DNA of 64,000 nucleotides from Janibacter limosus NBRC 16128 (GCF_001570985.1 NZ_BCSS01000001.1:1-64000), one strand, 5' to 3'. Numbered from the stretch's first letter, positions 42,265 to 54,757 are shown. Notes: generated by a model not told the origin, from the letters alone. Numbers and translations: made by a program.

Positions 42265-42974
42265 GCGCCATGCTCGAGGTCAAGGACCTGGAGGTCTCCT
42301 ACGGCAAGATCATCGCGGTCAAGGGCATCTCCTTCACCGTCGACGAAGGAGAGGTCGTCACCCTCATCGGGACCAACGGTGCGGGCAAGACGACCACCCT
42401 GCGCACGATCTCTGGCCTGCTGCGTCCCAGCGGTGGTGAGATCTCCTTCCAGGGCAAGCGGATCGACAGCATGCCCGCGCACGAGATCGTCACCATGGGC
42501 TTGGCCCACTCCCCCGAGGGTCGGCGCATCTTCCCCAAGATGAGCGTGGAGGAAAACCTGCGCCTGGGGGCCTTCGGGCGCCGGGACAAGGAGATCAACA
42601 AGGACATCCAGGCGGCCTACGAGCTCTTCCCGATCCTGGGTGAGCGCAGCAACCAGCCGGCCGGAACCTTCTCCGGTGGTGAGCAGCAGATGCTCGCCAT
42701 GGGCCGAGCGATGCTCTCCCGGCCCAAGCTGCTCATGCTCGACGAGCCCTCGATGGGCCTCTCGCCGATCATGATGAAAAAGATCATGGCCACGGTGAAG
42801 ACCCTGCAGGCGCAGGGCACGACGATCCTGCTCGTGGAGCAGAATGCGCGCGCTGCTCTGCGACTGGCGACCACGGGCTACGTGCTCGAGGTCGGCAAGA
42901 TCGTCACCGAGGGCACCGGTCACGACCTGCTGCACAGCGACGAGGTCCGCAAGGCCTACCTCGGCGAAGACTGA
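42261..42974 (+). CDS. livF: branched-chain amino-acid ABC transporter ATPase LivF
   Basis: A 237-residue ATPase with G-T-N-G-A-G-K-T-T, F-S-G-G-E-Q-Q-M-L-A-M-G-R-A and L-L-M-L-D-E-P-S-M-G-L-S-P, the LivF signatures. It pairs with LivG under the LivHM permease. Last gene of the operon; a terminator follows 6 bases after the stop. Confidence 0.95.
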   Translation: MSAMLEVKDLEVSYGKIIAVKGISFTVDEGEVVTLIGTNGAGKTTTLRTISGLLRPSGGEISFQGKRIDSMPAHEIVTMGLAHSPEGRRIFPKMSVEENLRLGAFGRRDKEINKDIQAAYELFPILGERSNQPAGTFSGGEQQMLAMGRAMLSRPKLLMLDEPSMGLSPIMMKKIMATVKTLQAQGTTILLVEQNARAALRLATTGYVLEVGKIVTEGTGHDLLHSDEVRKAYLGED

Positions 42975-42980
42975 CCGACT

Positions 42981-43024
42981 GACGAAGGGAGGAGCCTCAC
43001 CTCGGTGCGGCTCCTCCCTTCGTC
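42981..43024. terminator. bidirectional terminator between livF and uvrA
   Basis: A perfect 16-bp stem, GACGAAGGGAGGAGCC (42981-42996) with its complement (43009-43024), topped by CAC-CTCG-GTG. It lies between the convergent livF and uvrA stops and can serve both. It shares the CGAAGGG seed with the other terminators here. Confidence 0.85.
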
Positions 43025-43042
43025 ATGTCGCGGGGCCGGCGA

Positions 43043-46147
<3,105 letters not shown>

Positions 46148-46227
46148 GTCCTCCACCTTAGGTGGCGCCACCGACAGCCCACTCCACCCTCCGCGCAGGG
46201 CCGGCCCTCACGGCCTAGCCTGTGACG
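46148..46227. promoter_or_regulatory. divergent leaderless promoters of uvrA and the GH15 gene
   Basis: An 80-bp gap. Minus strand: TAAGGT (46160-46155), then 7 bases, then GTG of uvrA. Plus strand: TAGCCT (46216-46221), then 6 bases, then ATG of the GH15 gene. No convincing -35 boxes and no LexA-type dyad were seen. Confidence 0.5.
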
Positions 46228-48084
46228 ATGAGCACCCCGATCGAGGACTACGCAGCCATCGGCGACACCGAGACCGCGGCCTTGGTGTCGATGAAGGGGT
46301 CGGTGGACTGGTTGTGCCTGCCGCGCTTCGACTCCTCGTCGAGCTTCACGGCGCTGCTGGGCACCCCCGAGCACGGCCGGTGGCTCATCGGGCCGGTCGA
46401 CGATGCCGAGACCACGCGCTCCTACCGCGGTGACTCCTTCATCCTCGAGACGATCCACCGGACGGCCACGGGCGCGGTCAAGGTCATCGACCTCATGCCG
46501 CTCGGTGATGGTCGGGCCGACCTCGTGCGCGTCGTCGAGGGCCTCGAGGGCGAGGTCGAGATGCGCCACGAGTGGGTCGTGCGCTTCGGCTACGGCCGCA
46601 TCCGTCCCTGGGTGGCGCACTCCCCTGGTCACGAGCAGGACTCCGAGGTCATCACGGCCATCGCCGGCAACGACATGCTCGTGCTGCGCGGCTCCCGCCT
46701 GCCCCATCCCGACGGCGGCCACCACCGCGACCAGTGGACGGTCCGGGCCGGTGAGCACTACAACTTCTCGACGACCTGGGTCGCGTCGTACAAGCCCATC
46801 CCCCCGCCGCTGGACATCCACTCGCGCATCGAGGCGACCCACGAGCGCTCCTCGCAGTGGGCCGCGCGCTGCACCTACGAGGGTCCGTACCGCGCCGAGG
46901 TGGTGCGCTCGCTGCTCACCCTGCGTCTGCTGACCGACACCCGACGGGGTGGCATCGTCGCCGCCGCCACGACGAGCCTCCCGGAGGACTTCGGTGGCAG
47001 CCGCAACTGGGACTACCGCTACTGCTGGCTGCGAGACGCCTCGCTCACCCTCGAGTCGCTCCTGAAGTCGGGCTATGTCGGCGCGACCAAGCTGTGGCGC
47101 GACTGGCTGGTGCGTGCCGTCGCCGGCGACCCCGAGGACATGCAGATCATGTACGCCGTCGACGGTGGTCGCGAGCTGCCCGAGCGCGAGCTGGACCACC
47201 TGCCCGGGTACGCCGACAGTCGTCCGGTGCGCATCGGCAACGGCGCCGTCAACCAGAAGCAGACCGATGTCCTCGGTGAGGTCATGATCGCCCTCGAGGA
47301 CGCACGGGCCCAGGGGCTGAAGGAGTCGACGCAGTCGTGGGCGGTGCAACGCGCCCTCGTCGACAACCTCGCGGAGCACTGGGACCAGGCCGACAACGGG
47401 CTGTGGGAGATCCGCGGACCCTTGCGCCACTTCACTCACTCCCGGGTCATGGTCTGGGCGGCCTTCGACCGGGCGATCCGGGCCGTGGAGCTGCACGGCT
47501 ACGAAGGGGACGTGGAGCGGTGGCGGGAGCTGCGTGAGCGGGTGCGTGAGGACGTCCTCGCCAAGGGGTGGAACGAGGACAAGCAGTCGTTCACCCAGCA
47601 CTACGACACCGACGAGGTCGATGCCTCCCTGCTCCTGATCCCCATGGTCGGCTTCCTGCCACCCGAAGACCCCCGGGTGCTGGGCACGGTGACAGCCATC
47701 GAGCGCGACCTCATGCGTGACGGCTTCCTCCTGCGCTACCGGACCGAGAGCGGTGTCGACGGGCTCGAGGGTGACGAGCACCCCTTCCTCGCGTGCTCGT
47801 GGTGGCTGGTGAGCGCCTACGCGCTCACCGGACAGCTCGACAAGGGTCACGCCCTCATGCGGCGTCTGTGCGGCCTGCTCAACGACGTCGGCCTCGTCGC
47901 CGAGGAGTACGACGTCGAGGGGCAGCGTCAGGCCGGCAACTTCCCCCAGGCCTTCAGCCACCTCACCCTCATCGGTGCCGCCTACGCCCTCCGCGACGCC
48001 GAGGCCGCCGAGAAGCGCGGCCAGGAGCCCGAGACCGACAACACCGCGACGCCCATCCACCCCGTCGAAGGAGAGCCGACATGA
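46228..48084 (+). CDS. glycoside hydrolase family 15 protein (glucoamylase/trehalase-like)
   Basis: A 618-residue protein with an N-terminal beta-sandwich and a C-terminal (alpha/alpha)6 barrel. It has [13 protein letters not shown] near residue 260, the first catalytic Glu probably in N-G-L-W-E-I-R-G near 393, and the second in V-A-E-E-Y-D near 563. In actinobacteria such GH15 enzymes include cytoplasmic trehalases as well as glucoamylases. No signal peptide is visible, which favours an intracellular trehalase or maltodextrin role. It is coupled to the next gene by a 4-bp overlap. Confidence 0.88.
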   Translation: MSTPIEDYAAIGDTETAALVSMKGSVDWLCLPRFDSSSSFTALLGTPEHGRWLIGPVDDAETTRSYRGDSFILETIHRTATGAVKVIDLMPLGDGRADLVRVVEGLEGEVEMRHEWVVRFGYGRIRPWVAHSPGHEQDSEVITAIAGNDMLVLRGSRLPHPDGGHHRDQWTVRAGEHYNFSTTWVASYKPIPPPLDIHSRIEATHERSSQWAARCTYEGPYRAEVVRSLLTLRLLTDTRRGGIVAAATTSLPEDFGGSRNWDYRYCWLRDASLTLESLLKSGYVGATKLWRDWLVRAVAGDPEDMQIMYAVDGGRELPERELDHLPGYADSRPVRIGNGAVNQKQTDVLGEVMIALEDARAQGLKESTQSWAVQRALVDNLAEHWDQADNGLWEIRGPLRHFTHSRVMVWAAFDRAIRAVELHGYEGDVERWRELRERVREDVLAKGWNEDKQSFTQHYDTDEVDASLLLIPMVGFLPPEDPRVLGTVTAIERDLMRDGFLLRYRTESGVDGLEGDEHPFLACSWWLVSAYALTGQLDKGHALMRRLCGLLNDVGLVAEEYDVEGQRQAGNFPQAFSHLTLIGAAYALRDAEAAEKRGQEPETDNTATPIHPVEGEPT

Positions 48085-48749
48085 CCGAGACCTACGATCC
48101 CGACGTCTCCCCGGGGGGCCCCTGGTCCACCCGCGAGCTGGCCGGGCTGACCATCCGCAAGATGTCCGTGTCCGAGATGCACAACAACGTCTACCTCCTC
48201 ACCTGCCGCACGAGCGGCGCACAGCTGCTCATCGACGCCGCCGACGAGGCCGACCGGATCCGGGACCTCGTGGCGGCTGGCGGCACGGGCCTCGACCACC
48301 TCGTGACGACCCACCAGCACTGGGACCACGTGCGAGCCCTCGTGGACGTCACCAAGGACCTCGCTCCCGAGACCCACGCCGGCGAGGACGACGCCTCATC
48401 CTTGCCACAGCTTCCGGACCACCGGTTGCGTCACGGCGACCGCATCGCCTTCGGTCACGCGGTGCTCGACGTCGTCCACCTGCGCGGTCACACGCCCGGG
48501 TCGGTGGCGCTGGCCTACGACGACCCGCAGGGTCACGTGCACCTCTTCAGCGGTGACAGCCTCTTCCCCGGTGGCGTCGGCAACACCAAGATGCCGGGGC
48601 AGAGCTTCGAGGCGCTCTACGCCGACGTCACGCACCGCGTCTTCGATGTGTACGACGACGACACCTGGGTCTACCCGGGGCACGGGTCCGACACGACCCT
48701 GGGCGCGGAGCGACCGCACCTCGATGAGTGGCGCGCACGCGGCTGGTGA
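48081..48749 (+). CDS. MBL-fold metallohydrolase
   Basis: A 222-residue beta-lactamase-fold hydrolase with the metal motif T-T-H-Q-H-W-D-H near residues 76-83, a third His in R-G-H-T-P-G-S near 136, Asp in F-S-G-D-S-L-F near 159 and the last His in Y-P-G-H-G. This is the glyoxalase II-like subgroup. The substrate is unknown. It is co-transcribed with the GH15 gene. Confidence 0.88.
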   Translation: MTETYDPDVSPGGPWSTRELAGLTIRKMSVSEMHNNVYLLTCRTSGAQLLIDAADEADRIRDLVAAGGTGLDHLVTTHQHWDHVRALVDVTKDLAPETHAGEDDASSLPQLPDHRLRHGDRIAFGHAVLDVVHLRGHTPGSVALAYDDPQGHVHLFSGDSLFPGGVGNTKMPGQSFEALYADVTHRVFDVYDDDTWVYPGHGSDTTLGAERPHLDEWRARGW

Positions 48750-48768
48750 GCGTCCCGGCGTCCGCGAC

Positions 48769-48827
48769 GTCGTGATGACGGGGGTTGACGGCCCATGACC
48801 GAGCCGTCACACTCGTCATTCCACGAC
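48769..48827. promoter_or_regulatory. inverted repeat around a -35-like box upstream of the BASS symporter
   Basis: GTCGTGATGACG (48769-48780) is mirrored by CGTCAT-TC-CACGAC (48814-48827), with two extra bases. Between the arms is TTGACG (48785-48790), a good -35 box, with CACACT 17 bases later as a possible -10. It could be an operator for the symporter gene or the terminator of the MBL gene. Confidence 0.4.
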
Positions 48828-48899
48828 ATCGCTACTCCCCAGTAACTTCAGCGGTGTCCCTCTGGCCGCAGAGGCTTGACCAGACTCGAGGACACCGCC

Positions 48900-49781
48900 A
48901 TGAACGACTCTGCCCTGATCTCCGTCGGCTTGCCGATCGCGCTCGCGATCATCATGTTCGGCCTGGGCCTGAGCCTCACGGTCGCCGACTTCCGCCGCGT
49001 CGCCCGCTCGCCCAAGGCCGTCGTCGTCGCGCTCGTCCTGCAGGTGCTCGTGCTGCCTCTCGTCGCCTTCGGCCTGGTCGTCGCCTTCGACGTGGATCCG
49101 CTCCTCGCGGTCGGCGTGATGCTCCTGGCCGCCTCCCCGGGCGGGACGACAGCCAATCTCTTCAGCCACCTCTTCCGGGGTGACATCGCCCTCAACATCA
49201 CCCTCACGGCGGTCAACTCGGTCCTGGCTGCCGTCACCATTCCGCTGATCACCAATCTGGCCATCGACTACTTCGATGCCGATGGGGACCTCGGGCTCCA
49301 GTTCGGCAAGGTCCTCCAGGTCATCGCGATCGTGCTCCTGCCGGTGGCACTCGGGATGGTGGTGCGCAGCCGCTCACGCGCCTTCGCCGCTCGTGCTGAC
49401 CGGCCGGTGCGGATCTTCTCCATCGTGGTCCTGGTCGTCGTGGCGCTCGGTGCGTTGATCGGCGAGCGGGCCAACGTGGGCGAGTACCTCCAGCAGGTCG
49501 GTCTCGTCACCGCCCTCTTCTGCCTGGCGAGCCTGACCCTCGGCTACGTCGGAGCCCGGGTGATGCGCCTGGACGCGCCGCAGGCCATCGCGACATCGAT
49601 GGAGGTCGGCATCCACAACACCACCATCGCTCTGACCATCGCCCTCAGCGTGCTCAACAGCACCGAGGTGGCGGTACCTGCGGCGGTCTACTCGGTCTTC
49701 ATGTACATCTTCGCGACGGCCTTCGGCTTCGCCATCAGCCGCGGCACGGTGCGCACTGCGGCAGCACAGCCCGCCGACTGA
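48900..49781 (+). CDS. bile acid:sodium symporter family (BASS) transporter
   Basis: A 293-residue membrane protein with about nine helices. The family motif is A-A-S-P-G-G-T-T-A-N-L-F-S-H near residue 85, with a second conserved region E-V-G-I-H-N-T-T-I-A near 240. In bacteria these proteins move organic acids or other metabolites with sodium. I prefer ATG 48900, with GAGGA 8 bases before, to the in-frame TTG at 48876. Its stop codon lies inside the terminator stem. Confidence 0.88.
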   Translation: MNDSALISVGLPIALAIIMFGLGLSLTVADFRRVARSPKAVVVALVLQVLVLPLVAFGLVVAFDVDPLLAVGVMLLAASPGGTTANLFSHLFRGDIALNITLTAVNSVLAAVTIPLITNLAIDYFDADGDLGLQFGKVLQVIAIVLLPVALGMVVRSRSRAFAARADRPVRIFSIVVLVVVALGALIGERANVGEYLQQVGLVTALFCLASLTLGYVGARVMRLDAPQAIATSMEVGIHNTTIALTIALSVLNSTEVAVPAAVYSVFMYIFATAFGFAISRGTVRTAAAQPAD

Positions 49782-49806
49782 CGAAGGGGGCGGCCCCCTT
49801 CGTCAG
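49778..49806. terminator. bidirectional terminator containing both stop codons
   Basis: A perfect 13-bp stem, CTGACGAAGGGGG (49778-49790) with CCCCCTTCGTCAG (49794-49806), around CGG. The TGA of the symporter (49779-49781) and the TGA of the LysE gene on the other strand (49805-49803) are both part of the stem, so the two genes end within one hairpin. Confidence 0.85.
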
Positions 49807-50435
49807 TGGGAGGAGGCGACGCTGGCGCCGAAGCCGATCATCACCACACCCATCGATGCCTCGATGCGGCGGCGGATCCGGGGTGCATTGAGCACCGTGC
49901 GGGCACGGTCCGCCACCAGCACGATGACGGTCAACCAGGCCGAGCCGAGCGCCACGAGGCTCAGGGCGTAGAGCGCCAGCACCGGCAGGCTCGCCCCCGA
50001 GCCGAGGAACTGGGGCAGCACCGCCAGGTTGAAGGCGAGCACCTTGGGGTTGGTGATGTTGCACAAGAAGCCCTGCACTACGGTGGTCCGACGCCGCTGG
50101 TTCGCCCCCGGAGCTGCCGCCGGATCCACCACGGCGACCTCGTCGACATCGATGCGGCGAGCTGCACGCAGCGCCTGGACACCGAGGAAGAGCAGGTAGG
50201 CAGCACCCACCCACTTGACCGTGAGGAAGAGGGGCTCGCTCGCCACGATGATCGCGCCCAGCCCACCTGCCGCGAGCAACCCCTGCAGCGCACCGGCGGC
50301 GCTGACCCCGGCCATCGTCAGCAGACCGGCGCCGCGACCTCGCACCAGAGCGGCTCGCAGGGTGAGGGCGGTGTCCGGCCCCGGAGCGATGCTGATCACG
50401 AGCACCAGCACGAGGAAGGACAGATAGGTCGTCAT
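49803..50435 (-). CDS. LysE/RhtB family amino-acid exporter
   Basis: A 210-residue, six-helix protein with the family start S-I-A-P-G-P-D-T-A-L-T near residue 17 and the G-F-L-C-N-I-T-N-P-K motif near 120. It exports amino acids or related compounds; the substrate is not defined. The ATG at 50435 is 8 bases after a TAGTCT box, with no ribosome site in between. Confidence 0.9.
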   Translation of the reverse strand: MTTYLSFLVLVLVISIAPGPDTALTLRAALVRGRGAGLLTMAGVSAAGALQGLLAAGGLGAIIVASEPLFLTVKWVGAAYLLFLGVQALRAARRIDVDEVAVVDPAAAPGANQRRRTTVVQGFLCNITNPKVLAFNLAVLPQFLGSGASLPVLALYALSLVALGSAWLTVIVLVADRARTVLNAPRIRRRIEASMGVVMIGFGASVASSH

Positions 50436-50459
50436 GCCAGCAAAGACTAGGGTGACGCC
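50436..50459. promoter_or_regulatory. 24-bp divergent promoter with overlapping -10 boxes
   Basis: Only 24 bp separate the two start codons. On the minus strand TAGTCT (50449-50444) precedes lysE by 8 bases; on the plus strand TAGGGT (50448-50453) precedes the EamA gene by 6 bases. The boxes share two base pairs, so polymerase cannot use both at once. Both messages should be leaderless. Confidence 0.6.
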
Positions 50460-51347
50460 GTGAGTCGTGTCGATGCCGTCCCAGCGCCGGTCCTGGTCCT
50501 TGCGGGCGTGCTGTCGGTGCAGTTCGGTGGAGCACTCGCCGCCACGCTCGTCCCCGAGATCGGTGCCGCAGGGTCCGTCGTGCTGAGGCTGGTCATCGCC
50601 ACCGCGCTGCTGGTCGCCGTCGCCCGCCCGAGATGGCGCGGCCACAGCCGTCGGGACCTCGGGACGATCCTGTGCTTCGGCTTGGCCATGGGGCTGATGA
50701 ACTTCGCCTTCTACGCCTCGCTCGGCCACCTGCCGATCGGTGTCGCGGTGACGATCGAGTTCGTCGGTCCCCTGTCCCTCGCCGCAGTGCTCTCCCGCCG
50801 CCCGCGCGACCTGCTCGCCGTCGCCACCGCCGCGATCGGCGTCGTGCTGATCTCACGTGCCCTGAGCCTGCCCTTCGACCAGCTCGAGGGGACCGGCATC
50901 CTGCTGGCGCTCGCGGCCGGGGCGTGCTGGGCGGCGTACATCGTCTTCTCCGGGCGCACCGGCGCGGCCTTCCCCCAGCTCGAGGGCCTGGCCCTGGCGA
51001 TGGTCGTCGCGACGGTGGTCGTCCTCCCCTTCGGACTGTGGGATGTCGCCCGGCACGGCACTGGCGCCTGGGACGCGGAGGTCCTGCTCAAGGGGCTGGG
51101 CATCGCCGTGCTCTCCTCGGTCCTGCCCTACTCGCTCGAGCTCTTCGCCCTGCGGCGTCTGGCTCCAGCCGTCTTCGGCATCCTGCTCAGCCTCGAGCCC
51201 GCGGTCGCCGCCCTCGCCGGGCTGCTTGTGCTCGGGCAGCGCCTCTCCCCCGTGCAGCTGGTTGGTATGGCCCTCGTCGTCGTCGCCAGCGTCCTCGTCC
51301 TGGGCTTGGGAGCAGCCCGGAAGCCAAAGGCAGAGCTCCCCGTCTGA
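50460..51347 (+). CDS. EamA/DMT family transporter (RhtA-like)
   Basis: A 295-residue protein of ten helices made of two five-helix EamA repeats (about 8-140 and 150-285). The C-terminal repeat has P-Y-S-L-E-L-F-A-L-R-R-L and L-S-L-E-P-A-V-A-A-L-A-G, as in RhtA amino-acid exporters. GTG start. It is expressed opposite another exporter gene, so a shared substrate class is possible but unproven. Confidence 0.9.
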   Translation: MSRVDAVPAPVLVLAGVLSVQFGGALAATLVPEIGAAGSVVLRLVIATALLVAVARPRWRGHSRRDLGTILCFGLAMGLMNFAFYASLGHLPIGVAVTIEFVGPLSLAAVLSRRPRDLLAVATAAIGVVLISRALSLPFDQLEGTGILLALAAGACWAAYIVFSGRTGAAFPQLEGLALAMVVATVVVLPFGLWDVARHGTGAWDAEVLLKGLGIAVLSSVLPYSLELFALRRLAPAVFGILLSLEPAVAALAGLLVLGQRLSPVQLVGMALVVVASVLVLGLGAARKPKAELPV

Positions 51348-51374
51348 CGGCCCTTTCCCGTTGGGCAGACATGG

Positions 51375-51415
51375 CGAAGGGGGCCGCCCACCATCGCGGT
51401 GAGCAGCCCCCTTCG
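51375..51415. terminator. bidirectional terminator between the EamA gene and terC
   Basis: A 10-bp stem CGAAGGGGGC (51375-51384) with GCCCCCTTCG (51406-51415), continuing through two single mismatches (2 bp, then 4 bp) to an ATCGC loop. It sits between convergent genes. Confidence 0.8.
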
Positions 51416-51436
51416 GCGTGGGACGAAAGCCTGGGC

Positions 51437-52474
51437 TCAGCTTCCCGAGATGGAGCCGGCCTTGGCGTCCTTGTTGGACTTCCACAGGCTGGCGATCGTG
51501 GTGACCCCGAGGATCACGACGATGGCACCCAGCGAGAAGAGCGTGGAGATCTCGGGGACCGCCACAGGCTCGCCGCCGTTGAGGAAGGGCAACGTGTTTT
51601 CGTGGAGCGCGTGCAGGATGAGCTTGACGCCGATGAAGGCCAGCAGCACGGACAGCCCCAGGCTCATGTAGACCAGCTTCTTCAGCAGACCACCGATGAG
51701 GAAGTACAGCTGGCGCAGACCCATCAGGGCGAAGAGGTTGGCCGTGAGCACGATGTACGGCTCCTTGGTCAGGCCGTAGATCGCCGGGATCGAGTCGAGC
51801 GCGAAGAGCAGGTCGGTCATGCCGAGCGCGAGGACCACGATGAAGATCGGAGTCGCGAGTCGCTTGCCGTTTTCCTTCGTGAAGAGCTTGGAGGACCACT
51901 CGGTCGTGCTCGGCACGGAGCGCTGGAACCACTTGATGACGCCGTTGGGCTCCCAGTCCTCCTCCTCGTCGTCCCCATCGGTCGCGAGCTTGATCGCGGT
52001 GTAGATGAGGAAGACGCCGAAGATGTAGAAGACCCAGGCGAACTGGTTGATCGCGGCGGCGCCGACGAAGATGAAGATGGTGCGCAGCACGATGGCGATG
52101 ATGATGCCCCACAGCAGAGCGGTCTGCTGGAAGCGCTGCGGAACGCTGAACTTCGCCATGATGATGATGAAGATGAAGAGGTTGTCGACCGAGAGCGAGT
52201 ACTCGGTCAGCCAGCCGGCGAAGAACTCGGTGCCCCGATCACCGCCCTCGGTCAGCCACAGGACGATGCCGAAGATGACGGCTGCCGCGACATAGATCCC
52301 GAGGGTGATCGAGACTTCCTTCGTCGTGGGCACATGCGGCCGGCGGGCCACCATGATCACGTCGAAGGTCAGCACCGCGGCGGCGACGGCAAGCGTGAGG
52401 AGCCACGCCCACGTCGGCACGTCCATGGTGCCGCCGCTCATGATCGCCGGGTGAAGCGAGGAGATGGTGGACAA
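51437..52474 (-). CDS. TerC family membrane protein, likely manganese exporter
   Basis: A 345-residue TerC/Alx-like protein with about nine helices. The metal-binding acidic motifs are S-L-S-V-D-N-L-F near residue 95 and F-A-L-D-S-I-P-A near 228; an acidic loop (D-G-D-D-E-E-E-D) lies between them. The family exports Mn2+. I start at TTG 52474: GGAAGG lies 6 bases upstream and is part of the riboswitch platform, while ATG 52441 and 52426 have weak sites. The manganese riboswitch supports the function. Confidence 0.88.
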   Translation of the reverse strand: MSTISSLHPAIMSGGTMDVPTWAWLLTLAVAAAVLTFDVIMVARRPHVPTTKEVSITLGIYVAAAVIFGIVLWLTEGGDRGTEFFAGWLTEYSLSVDNLFIFIIIMAKFSVPQRFQQTALLWGIIIAIVLRTIFIFVGAAAINQFAWVFYIFGVFLIYTAIKLATDGDDEEEDWEPNGVIKWFQRSVPSTTEWSSKLFTKENGKRLATPIFIVVLALGMTDLLFALDSIPAIYGLTKEPYIVLTANLFALMGLRQLYFLIGGLLKKLVYMSLGLSVLLAFIGVKLILHALHENTLPFLNGGEPVAVPEISTLFSLGAIVVILGVTTIASLWKSNKDAKAGSISGS

Positions 52475-52483
52475 GAGAAACCT

Positions 52484-52600
52484 TCCGGACAGGGGACATA
52501 CGTCCGGAGGTCTCTCCCACCTGGGTCAGGCCACTGTCCCGGGTCGGACGAACCGACCGTGCTGACGAGACAGCGCTCGGGGATACTCCCCTCCGTTGCC
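52484..52600 (-). ncRNA. yybP-ykoY manganese riboswitch upstream of terC
   Basis: In the 182-bp gap before terC, read on the minus strand. The 5' side has CGGAGGGGAGTA (52595-52584) and the 3' side GTGGGAGAGACCTCCG (52520-52505), which are the two conserved strands of the yybP-ykoY class. CGGAGG pairs with CCTCCG as helix P1. A competing stem pairs TCCGGAC (52508-52502) with GTCCGGA (52490-52484), next to the GGAAGG ribosome site. Bound Mn2+ should stabilise P1 and free the site, giving translational activation. Bases 52601-52656 hold nothing recognised. Confidence 0.82.
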
Positions 52601-52656
52601 CCGAGTCTCTCACGCCGTGCGACCGAATGCGCCGAACGGCGGGCGAGGGGGATCCG

Positions 52657-54744
52657 TCAGCGGGTCGCGGCCGTCATCTGCCGCAGCTCCTTCTTGAGGT
52701 CGCCGATCTCGTCGCGCAGTCGGGCTGCCAGCTCGAAGTGGAGGTCCGTCGCCGCCTGGTGCATCTGGTCGGTGAGCTCCTGGATGAGACGCGCCAGCTC
52801 GGTCGCCGGCAGGTCCCGGCCGCGCTCGGTGGACTCTGCGCCCCCCGTGCCGCCGCGACCCTTGCCCCGGGTCTGGCTCCGGCCGGACCCGAGCAGCTCG
52901 TCGGTGTCAGCATCCTCGCGGCGCAGCATGTCGGTGATGTCGGCGATCTTTTTGCGGAGCGGCTGGGGGTCCAGGCCCCGCTCGCGGTTGTAGGCGATCT
53001 GCTTGACCCGACGACGGTGGGTCTCGTCGAGAGCCTGCTGCATCGACGGAGTGACCTTGTCTGCGTACATGTGCACCTGGCCCGACACATTGCGCGCGGC
53101 ACGACCGATCGTCTGGATGAGCGAGCGCGCACTGCGCAGGAAGCCCTCCTTGTCGGCATCGAGGATGCTCACGAGCGAGACCTCGGGCAGGTCGAGCCCC
53201 TCGCGCAGCAGGTTGATCCCCACGAGGACGTCGTACTCGCCCAGCCGCAGCTCGCGCAGCAGCTCGACCCGCCGCAGCGTGTCGATGTCCGAGTGGAGAT
53301 AGCGCACCCGCACCCCCTTGTCGAGGAGGTAGTCGGTGAGGTCCTCGGCCATCTTTTTGGTCAGGGTCGTCACGAGCACGCGCTCGTCACGATCGGCACG
53401 CTGGCGGATCTCGTGCAGCAGGTCGTCGATCTGACCCTTGGTCGGCTTGAGGACGACCTCGGGGTCGATGAGGCCGGTCGGGCGGATGACCTGCTCGACG
53501 TAGCCGTCGGACTTGGCCAGCTCGTAGTCGCCAGGGGTCGCCGAAAGATAAACGGTCTGGCCGATGCGCTCGAGGAACTCCTCCCACCTCAGCGGACGGT
53601 TGTCCATCGCGCTGGGAAGTCGGAAGCCGTGCTCGACGAGGGTCCGCTTGCGTGAGGCATCGCCCTCGTACATGGCGCCGATCTGCGGCACGGTCTGGTG
53701 GGACTCGTCGAGGACGAGGAGGAAGTCCTCGGGGAAGTAGTCCAGGAGGCAGTTGGGTGCGGTGCCCGGCAGACGTCCGTCGATGTGCATCGAGTAGTTT
53801 TCGATCCCCGCGCAGCTGCCGACCTGGCGCATCATCTCGATGTCGTACGTCGTGCGCATCCGCAGCCGCTGGGCCTCGAGCATCTTGCCCTGACGCTCCA
53901 TGCTCGCCAGGCTCTCCTCGAGCTCGCTCTCGATGCCCGCGATGGCCCGCTCCATGCGCTCGGGCCCGGCGACGTAGTGGGTCGCCGGGAAGATGTGCAT
54001 CTGCTGCTCCTCGCGCACGACCTCGCCGGTCAAGGGGTTGAGGGTGTGGATGCGCTCGATCTCGTCGCCGAAGAACTCGATCCTCACGGCGAGCTCCTCG
54101 TAGACCGGGATGATCTCGACGGTGTCGCCCCGCACCCGGAAGGTGCCGCGGGTGAAGGCCAGGTCGTTGCGCGTGTACTGCATCGTGACGAACTTGCGCA
54201 GCAGCTCGTCGCGGTCGATCTCGTCGCCGACCTCGAGAGTGACCATCCGGTCGACGTACTCCTGGGGAGTACCGAGGCCGTAGATGCAGGACACGGACGC
54301 CACGACGACGACGTCTCGCCGGGTCAGCAGGCTGTTGGTGGCGCTGTGCCGCAGCCGCTCGACCTCCTCGTTGACCGAGCTGTCCTTCTCGATGTAGGTG
54401 TCCGACTGGGGGACGTAGGCCTCGGGCTGGAAGTAGTCGTAGTAGCTGACGAAGTACTCGACGGCGTTGTTGGGCAGCAGCTCGCGGAACTCGTTGGCCA
54501 GCTGCGCGGCGAGCGTCTTGTTGGGGGCCATCACCAGGGTGGGGCGTTGGACCTGCTCGATGAGCCAGGCGGTCGTGGCCGACTTGCCGGTACCGGTGGC
54601 GCCGAGGAGGACGATGTCCTCCTCGCCCGCTCGCACCCGCGTGGCCAGGTCCGCGATCGCCGTGGGTTGGTCGCCGGCCGGCTCGAACTCCGAGATGACC
54701 TCGAAGGGAGCCACCGTGCGTTGTAGATCGGTCACCGGGCGCAT
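52657..54744 (-). CDS. uvrB: excinuclease ABC subunit B
   Basis: A 695-residue helicase-like protein with Walker A G-A-T-G-T-G-K-S near residue 46, the beta-hairpin [10 protein letters not shown] that holds damaged DNA, the DEAD-like motif D-E-S-H-Q near 342, and a UVR motif at the C-terminus that binds UvrC. I take ATG 54744, because TACGGT ends 7 bases before it and the family starts there, rather than GTG 54774. Confidence 0.96.
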   Translation of the reverse strand: MRPVTDLQRTVAPFEVISEFEPAGDQPTAIADLATRVRAGEEDIVLLGATGTGKSATTAWLIEQVQRPTLVMAPNKTLAAQLANEFRELLPNNAVEYFVSYYDYFQPEAYVPQSDTYIEKDSSVNEEVERLRHSATNSLLTRRDVVVVASVSCIYGLGTPQEYVDRMVTLEVGDEIDRDELLRKFVTMQYTRNDLAFTRGTFRVRGDTVEIIPVYEELAVRIEFFGDEIERIHTLNPLTGEVVREEQQMHIFPATHYVAGPERMERAIAGIESELEESLASMERQGKMLEAQRLRMRTTYDIEMMRQVGSCAGIENYSMHIDGRLPGTAPNCLLDYFPEDFLLVLDESHQTVPQIGAMYEGDASRKRTLVEHGFRLPSAMDNRPLRWEEFLERIGQTVYLSATPGDYELAKSDGYVEQVIRPTGLIDPEVVLKPTKGQIDDLLHEIRQRADRDERVLVTTLTKKMAEDLTDYLLDKGVRVRYLHSDIDTLRRVELLRELRLGEYDVLVGINLLREGLDLPEVSLVSILDADKEGFLRSARSLIQTIGRAARNVSGQVHMYADKVTPSMQQALDETHRRRVKQIAYNRERGLDPQPLRKKIADITDMLRREDADTDELLGSGRSQTRGKGRGGTGGAESTERGRDLPATELARLIQELTDQMHQAATDLHFELAARLRDEIGDLKKELRQMTAATR

Positions 54745-54751
54745 GACGTCA

Positions 54752-54757
54752 ACCGTA
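54752..54757 (-). promoter_or_regulatory. -10 box of leaderless uvrB
   Basis: TACGGT on the minus strand, then 7 bases, then the uvrB ATG; no Shine-Dalgarno. It lies inside the 33-bp gap to the upstream hypothetical gene. Confidence 0.45.
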
